Part shown: positions 60,520 through 64,000 of the stretch, in pieces | Position numbering within the stretch: position 1 is the stretch's first letter | Layout of the letters: every line of letters begins with the position of its first letter | NCBI RefSeq assembly: GCF_000308695.1 | Contig: NZ_BAGG01000263.1 | Coordinates: forward strand, 1-64,000 | From: Nocardia takedensis NBRC 100417 | Lineage (GTDB): Bacteria; Actinomycetota; Actinomycetes; Mycobacteriales; Mycobacteriaceae | DNA: 64,000 nucleotides | Reading direction: 5' to 3' | Notes under the pieces: generated by a model | Told to the model about the DNA's origin: nothing | Databases searched by the model: none | Seen by the model: only the letters and a program-made list of their open reading frames with translations | Position numbers and translations under genes: made by a program

Positions 60520-60885
60520 GTGAAAGGACTGGGCGCACTCGAGGCTCGGGTGATGGACCTGCTGTGGGACAGCGACGAGCCGTTGTCGGTCCACGACCTG
60601 GTGGAGGGTCTGGCCGAACCCGGCAGGCGTCCACCCGCCTACACCACGGTGCTGACGGTGGTGACCCACCTGTGGGAGAAGGAGTGGGTGCTGCGGGAGA
60701 AGGTCAGCCGCGCCTACCGTTACCGTCCCCGCCGCAGCCGTGCCGAGGCGACGACCGAGGTGCTGCGCGGAATTCTCGACACCACTCCGGACGCGCCCGC
60801 GGTGTTGTTGCATCTGGCCCGCACCGCTTCCGCCCGCGAGATCGAGGCGCTGCGTCGGGGGCTGGCCGAGAGCGGCGATCGGTGA
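60520..60885 (+). CDS. blaI: BlaI/MecI/CopY-family transcriptional repressor
   Basis: 121 residues from the GTG at 60520, which has AGGAG five bases upstream. The winged helix LGALEARVMDLLWDSDEPLSVHDLV, AYTTVLTVVTHLWEKEWV and the dimerisation tail are typical. BlaI proteins repress until cleaved, normally by a BlaR1/M56 membrane peptidase such as the one encoded by the overlapping next gene. No beta-lactamase or penicillin-binding protein gene is nearby, and all likely targets are copper-related. Confidence 0.9.
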   Translation: MKGLGALEARVMDLLWDSDEPLSVHDLVEGLAEPGRRPPAYTTVLTVVTHLWEKEWVLREKVSRAYRYRPRRSRAEATTEVLRGILDTTPDAPAVLLHLARTASAREIEALRRGLAESGDR

Positions 60886-61823
60886 TCCTGGCGCTGGGCT
60901 TGGCGATCGCGGCGGCGGTGTCGGCGATCGCGGCGCCGTCGGTGCTGCGTGCGGTGGAGTCGGTGGCCGCGCCGGTGGCCACGATCGCGGCATGGCTGGG
61001 AGCCATCACGACGGTCCTCGTGCTGACCCTGGCCGCGGTGGCATTCGGGCTCTGGCCCGGTCACGCTCCCGGCGAGCGGCCCCTGGAGACCCTGCTGACC
61101 TGCCTGAGCACGGTGGAGCATCTGACACCGGCCTCGGCGCGAGGTTTCCTGTGGACGGCCGCGCTGGGCGCGGGGCTCGCGGTGAGCGCGCGGCTGGTGG
61201 TGGTCGGCGCCCGCGATGTCCGCGCGCGCGGCCGCTCGATCCGCCACCACACCGAGGTGGTGCGGTTGCTGGGGCGCGCCGATCCGCGGCAGGCACGGCT
61301 GATCTGGCTCGAGCATCCGGTGCCGCTGGCGTTCAGCGTCGCGGGCAGGCGCGGCTACATCGTGGCCACCGACGGACTGGCCCGGCGGCTGACACCGCTC
61401 CAGCGCAGCGCGGTACTCGCGCACGAGCACGCCCACCTGCGCGGATTCCACCACCAGATCCTCGGCGTGTGCCGGGTCCTGGCCGCCGCCTTTCCTCGGA
61501 TACCGCTGTTCGCCGCCGCGCCGACGGCGGTGGCGGCCCTGGTCGAACTGGCCGCCGACCGCCGCGCGGCGCGGCTGACCGATCCCGCCTCGATGCGCAC
61601 CGCGCTGGAGGCGGTAGCGGCCGGATCGAACGCCGGCGGGCTCGACATGCCGCTGGTCGACGAGTCGCTCGAGCGCCGATGCCGTCGGCTGGCCCCCGGC
61701 GCTCCCGCGGTCTCGGCACTGCCCGCGGTGCTCGCGGGCGCGGGGGCGATCGCGGCCGGGATGCTGGTGGCCTGCCTGGCGGTCGGTCTGGTCGCCCTCG
61801 CGGCCTGCCTGGGACTGCCCTGA
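60882..61823 (+). CDS. M56-family membrane metallopeptidase (BlaR1/MecR1-like, no sensor domain)
   Basis: 313 residues, GTG start overlapping the BlaI stop by GTGA. Several membrane helices surround the zinc peptidase motif HEHAH (181-185) in AVLAHEHAHLRGFHH, with a downstream glutamate/aspartate in ELAADRRAAR. It lacks the extracellular penicillin-binding sensor of BlaR1, so the signal is not a beta-lactam. It should cleave or trigger inactivation of the BlaI-type repressor. Confidence 0.88.
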   Translation: MILALGLAIAAAVSAIAAPSVLRAVESVAAPVATIAAWLGAITTVLVLTLAAVAFGLWPGHAPGERPLETLLTCLSTVEHLTPASARGFLWTAALGAGLAVSARLVVVGARDVRARGRSIRHHTEVVRLLGRADPRQARLIWLEHPVPLAFSVAGRRGYIVATDGLARRLTPLQRSAVLAHEHAHLRGFHHQILGVCRVLAAAFPRIPLFAAAPTAVAALVELAADRRAARLTDPASMRTALEAVAAGSNAGGLDMPLVDESLERRCRRLAPGAPAVSALPAVLAGAGAIAAGMLVACLAVGLVALAACLGLP

Positions 61824-61918
61824 CGAAGAGCGGAGCCACCTCGGTGACGCGGGGGCTCGCGTTCCGGGCGGCACCCGCGACGACACCGCTGTCGGTGTTC
61901 CGGTGGCGGTGCTGGGTG

Positions 61919-62647
61919 TCAGTTCGCCGGGAGCGGGGTGGTGCCGCGCTGGTCGAGGAGTTGGCCGATGGTGTCGGACTCGGCGGTCTGGGTGGTCAGG
62001 ATGGTCTCGGCGAGGCGGGCGACGGCGGCGAGTCCGGCGTTGTCGCGGGCGTAGCGGGCCATCGCCAGCCCGCCTTGGTGATGGCGCAGCAGCAGTTGCA
62101 GGTACAGCACGTCGGCGGCCGGGCCCGAGGACTGACGCAGCCTGCGCAGTTCCTCGGGGCCGGCCATGCCCGGCATCGCCGAGGCCGCGGTCGCGGTCAT
62201 GTTCGCCATGTCGTGGGTCGAGGGTGAGGGCCCGGATTCCCGGGCTCGCATCCACGTCATCACCGCGCCGGGCGCGCTCGCCGGTTGCTCCCACAGCGAC
62301 AGCCACCCCTGCATCGTCCCGATCTGGCTCTGCTGGGTGGTGACCACGTCGTAGGCCAGCGTTCGGATCTCCGGATCGTCGGTGCGCGCCATCGCCAGCG
62401 CCGACATCTCCACCGCCTGTCCGTGATGGGCCGACATGTCCTGGGCGAATCCGACATCGACGACCGTGTGCTCGCGCAGATCCGGGCGGGGACTGATCTG
62501 CCACCCGACACCGACACCGAGCATCACCGCCGCCGCCAGCGCCGCGAGCAACGCCGGACGCACCGGCAGCCGGGGCCTGCTCCACCGCGACACCGACGGC
62601 GGATCGGGTCGAGCGTCGTTGTCCGGGACCGGGGCATCGAGGGTCAT
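61919..62647 (-). CDS. DUF305 membrane-anchored protein
   Basis: 242 residues, one N-terminal membrane helix (about 30-50), then two DUF305 copies with MSAHHGQAVEMS and LLRHHQGGLAMA, each with a His-His pair, and a Met-containing linker. It is a paralogue of the DUF305 lipoprotein at 27535-28203. Its start is ten bases from the stop of the DUF3105 gene, so the two are co-transcribed. Confidence 0.88.
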   Translation of the reverse strand: MTLDAPVPDNDARPDPPSVSRWSRPRLPVRPALLAALAAAVMLGVGVGWQISPRPDLREHTVVDVGFAQDMSAHHGQAVEMSALAMARTDDPEIRTLAYDVVTTQQSQIGTMQGWLSLWEQPASAPGAVMTWMRARESGPSPSTHDMANMTATAASAMPGMAGPEELRRLRQSSGPAADVLYLQLLLRHHQGGLAMARYARDNAGLAAVARLAETILTTQTAESDTIGQLLDQRGTTPLPAN

Positions 62648-62657
62648 CTGTGGTCTT

Positions 62658-63437
62658 TCACGGAGTCGGGGTGGTGGATGGCGCGGGTGCTGTGTCGACG
62701 GGTACCGCGTCGGGGCCTGGCGGATCAGGTTGGAACGGCGGCGGGTCGTCCGGGTCGAAGCCGCCCACGACCGAACAGCTGGCGCCCGGTTCGGGATGGG
62801 TGTTCGGGTTCTGACGCAGCGCGGCGACGAACTGGTCGATTCGGCGGTCCTCGACCCGGTCCACGCGCAGCTGGCGGCCCCACGATTGCAGACTCACCCG
62901 CGTCGGCTGCCCCGGATACGGCGACATCAGCATGTAGCCCTGCCCACGCACCTTGCCCTCGAGGACGGCGATCTCCTGCGCCGAGAGCCCGCACGGATCG
63001 TAGGTGATCCAGACCGCGCCGTGTTCGAGGGCGTGTACCGCGTTCTCCGTGCGCAACGCCACCGTGTAGACCATCCCGCCGCACGCGGCCCAGTACTGGT
63101 CGTGGGGCCCGCCCATGGGCGGGCTGCGATCGTAGGCGACCCGCTGCGGGCTGCGCACGTGCTTGCCCGGCGCGTACTCGGCGCGTTCGACCCCCTCGAT
63201 TCCCACCGACGGATCCGGGGTATCGGAATCGGGGAGGTAGCGCGCCCGCTCCGCCATATCCTGATACTTGGGAACCATGTGGTAAACGAGCACGCCGACG
63301 AGCGCGAGCACGCAGACCGCTCCCAGCACGAGCGGCCAGGACGGACCGCGCCGCGGTTCGAGCGCCCGCGGTATCGGTGCCCGTCGCCGGGAAGCACGCG
63401 CCGCGCCGCGCCGCCCCGGCGACCACGCAATCCTCAT
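62658..63437 (-). CDS. DUF3105 membrane-anchored protein
   Basis: 259 residues, one helix near the N-terminus (about 34-52), then the family pattern YAPGKHVRSPQRVAYDRSPPMGGPHDQYWAACGG (in part), HALEHGAVWITYDPCGL and YPGQPTRVSLQSWG with many His, Met and Cys. DUF3105 proteins often pair with DUF305 proteins and may bind copper or another metal outside the cell. BlaI-like sites lie upstream. The ATG at 63437 has GAGGT six bases before it. Confidence 0.85.
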   Translation of the reverse strand: MRIAWSPGRRGAARASRRRAPIPRALEPRRGPSWPLVLGAVCVLALVGVLVYHMVPKYQDMAERARYLPDSDTPDPSVGIEGVERAEYAPGKHVRSPQRVAYDRSPPMGGPHDQYWAACGGMVYTVALRTENAVHALEHGAVWITYDPCGLSAQEIAVLEGKVRGQGYMLMSPYPGQPTRVSLQSWGRQLRVDRVEDRRIDQFVAALRQNPNTHPEPGASCSVVGGFDPDDPPPFQPDPPGPDAVPVDTAPAPSTTPTP

Positions 63438-63510
63438 CGTGACCTCACACTCTCTTCCGAGCGCGAACCCGCGCCATGACACTTCGCCGCCCGAAACCGG
63501 CCGAGTCAAA

Positions 63511-63526
63511 TACGAGGCTACATAGT
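63511..63526. promoter_or_regulatory. BlaI-type operator, degenerate site 3
   Basis: TACGAGG-CTA-CATAGT: the right arm matches the ACTATG-NNN-CATAGT core exactly, the left arm has two changes. It lies 74 bases upstream of the DUF3105 start codon. Confidence 0.45.
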
Positions 63527-63619
63527 TTTTCGTTGTTCGAGAGGAGGCGGTGTGCGCTCCGCTCGATGACGCAACAGGATTCGAACTCTCGCGCAGCTAT
63601 ATCTACGGAGCCATTTCGT

Positions 63620-63634
63620 ACTATGTGACATAGT
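63620..63634. promoter_or_regulatory. BlaI-type operator, site 4
   Basis: ACTATG-TGA-CATAGT, a perfect core palindrome about 95 bases beyond site 3. It may act with site 3 on the DUF3105-DUF305 operon or control a gene to the right. Confidence 0.65.
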
Positions 63635-64000
63635 TTTTACTTAGAAGACACTGAGAATCCACGCGAATGTGGTGTCGATCACGGTGCGTCGCGGCGGCGA
63701 TGGCTACCTTGCCCTTCGTGCAAGGAATCCCCTCATCAGGTTTCTCGAGCACATCCGCCGCGCCGGGCGGGAATGTTGGGCCCGTCCGGCGCGGCCCCCT
63801 CGGACTCGGCGTCGGGCCGGCACCCGACGCCGAGATCCGCGGCGGCGTGACGAGACGCTCGCCGCGGCGGTCCCGGTGATCGAATCGTCGAGGTGAACGC
63901 GCGGGATCGACGCGGCAATTCATAGCTTTCGGCTACTACAGTCTGGGGTGTGGGTGTGGGTGTGGGTGTGGGGCAGCGGGTTCGCGGGGCCGACGCGGCG

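Larger units (their letters stand above)
63438..64000. other. Right-end region: operators and a GTGTGG repeat, no confident gene
   Basis: 563 bases. Two BlaI-like boxes (63511-63526 and 63620-63634) are seen. Near the end, TACAGT at 63937-63942 precedes a GTG-rich tandem repeat (GTGTGG about four times, 63948-63971), which could be a leaderless start of a gene that runs past the window. A 75-codon frame at 63669-63896 has no family pattern and is not called. Confidence 0.45.

Noticed and set aside
60520..61823. Beta-lactam resistance regulation
   Set aside because: The M56 protein has no penicillin-binding sensor domain, and no beta-lactamase or altered penicillin-binding protein gene is nearby.
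63669..63896. 75-codon Arg-rich frame at the right end
   Set aside because: Composition is typical of out-of-frame GC-rich DNA, and there is no recognisable ribosome-binding site or family.
1..64000. CRISPR arrays, tRNA or rRNA genes, replication origin
   Set aside because: No regularly spaced repeats, cloverleaf-like sequences or rRNA stretches were noticed on reading. A covariance-model scan was not possible here.

Overview
The window is very GC-rich with strongly biased codon use, many GTG starts, overlapping ATGA/GTGA gene junctions and several apparently leaderless genes. A DUF3349 protein, an MbtI-type salicylate synthase and a CadI/ArsR pair laid out as in mycobacteria point to an actinomycete of the Mycobacteriales, most likely Nocardia or a close relative. 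No rRNA, tRNA, CRISPR array, replication origin or integrase was seen, so chromosome, island or plasmid cannot be told apart.

Region 1 (358-17469) is a compact plus-strand biosynthetic operon of 13 genes. One half makes and activates an aryl acid: class II DAHP synthase, salicylate synthase, salicyl-AMP ligase (with the Cys typical of salicylate-selective enzymes), aryl carrier protein and a flavin-dependent halogenase. The other half is an N-N bond cassette: a CreE/FzmM-like flavoprotein and CreD-like lyase (aspartate to nitrosuccinate to nitrite), a GNAT and a PurB-like lyase (hydrazinosuccinate to acetylhydrazine), plus a two-cluster ferredoxin and a 628-residue protein of unknown function. 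An antiporter and an apparently cytoplasmic penicillin-acylase-type Ntn hydrolase complete it. The best reading is a route to a possibly chlorinated salicyl hydrazide or hydrazine. The combination was not recognised as any known cluster.

Region 2 (17.5-28.8 kb) holds two TetR regulators with small membrane proteins, a CopB copper ATPase and a CopA-type multicopper oxidase sharing a perfect CsoR-like box, an MFS pump with its divergent TetR and perfect operators, and a DUF305 lipoprotein. An IS5-family element with a programmed frameshift lies at 28893-29822.

Region 3 (30.6-49 kb) is an arsenic/mercury/cadmium island: four LMW-phosphatase-type ArsC domains (one fused to ArsR), a lone PstS, an arsR-aqpS-arsC operon with no arsenite pump, a MerR operon with an unusual promoter, an ArsR-acetyltransferase fusion divergent from an ArsO-like flavoprotein and MFS, and a CmtR-like ArsR divergent from cadI. 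Within it lie a PLD-like/DnaB-like fusion with a degenerate P-loop, an AlbA_2/Schlafen-like protein, and the broken 3' end of a second MFS gene.

Region 4 (48-64 kb) holds cation transporters (two CDF, one ZIP), a two-domain copper oxidase, a Rieske protein, an esterase, a SulP-carbonic anhydrase fusion, CtaG, CopC, a BlaI/M56 pair, DUF305 and DUF3105 proteins. A palindrome of the form ACTATG-NNN-CATAGT recurs in front of several of these genes, suggesting a BlaI-controlled copper regulon.
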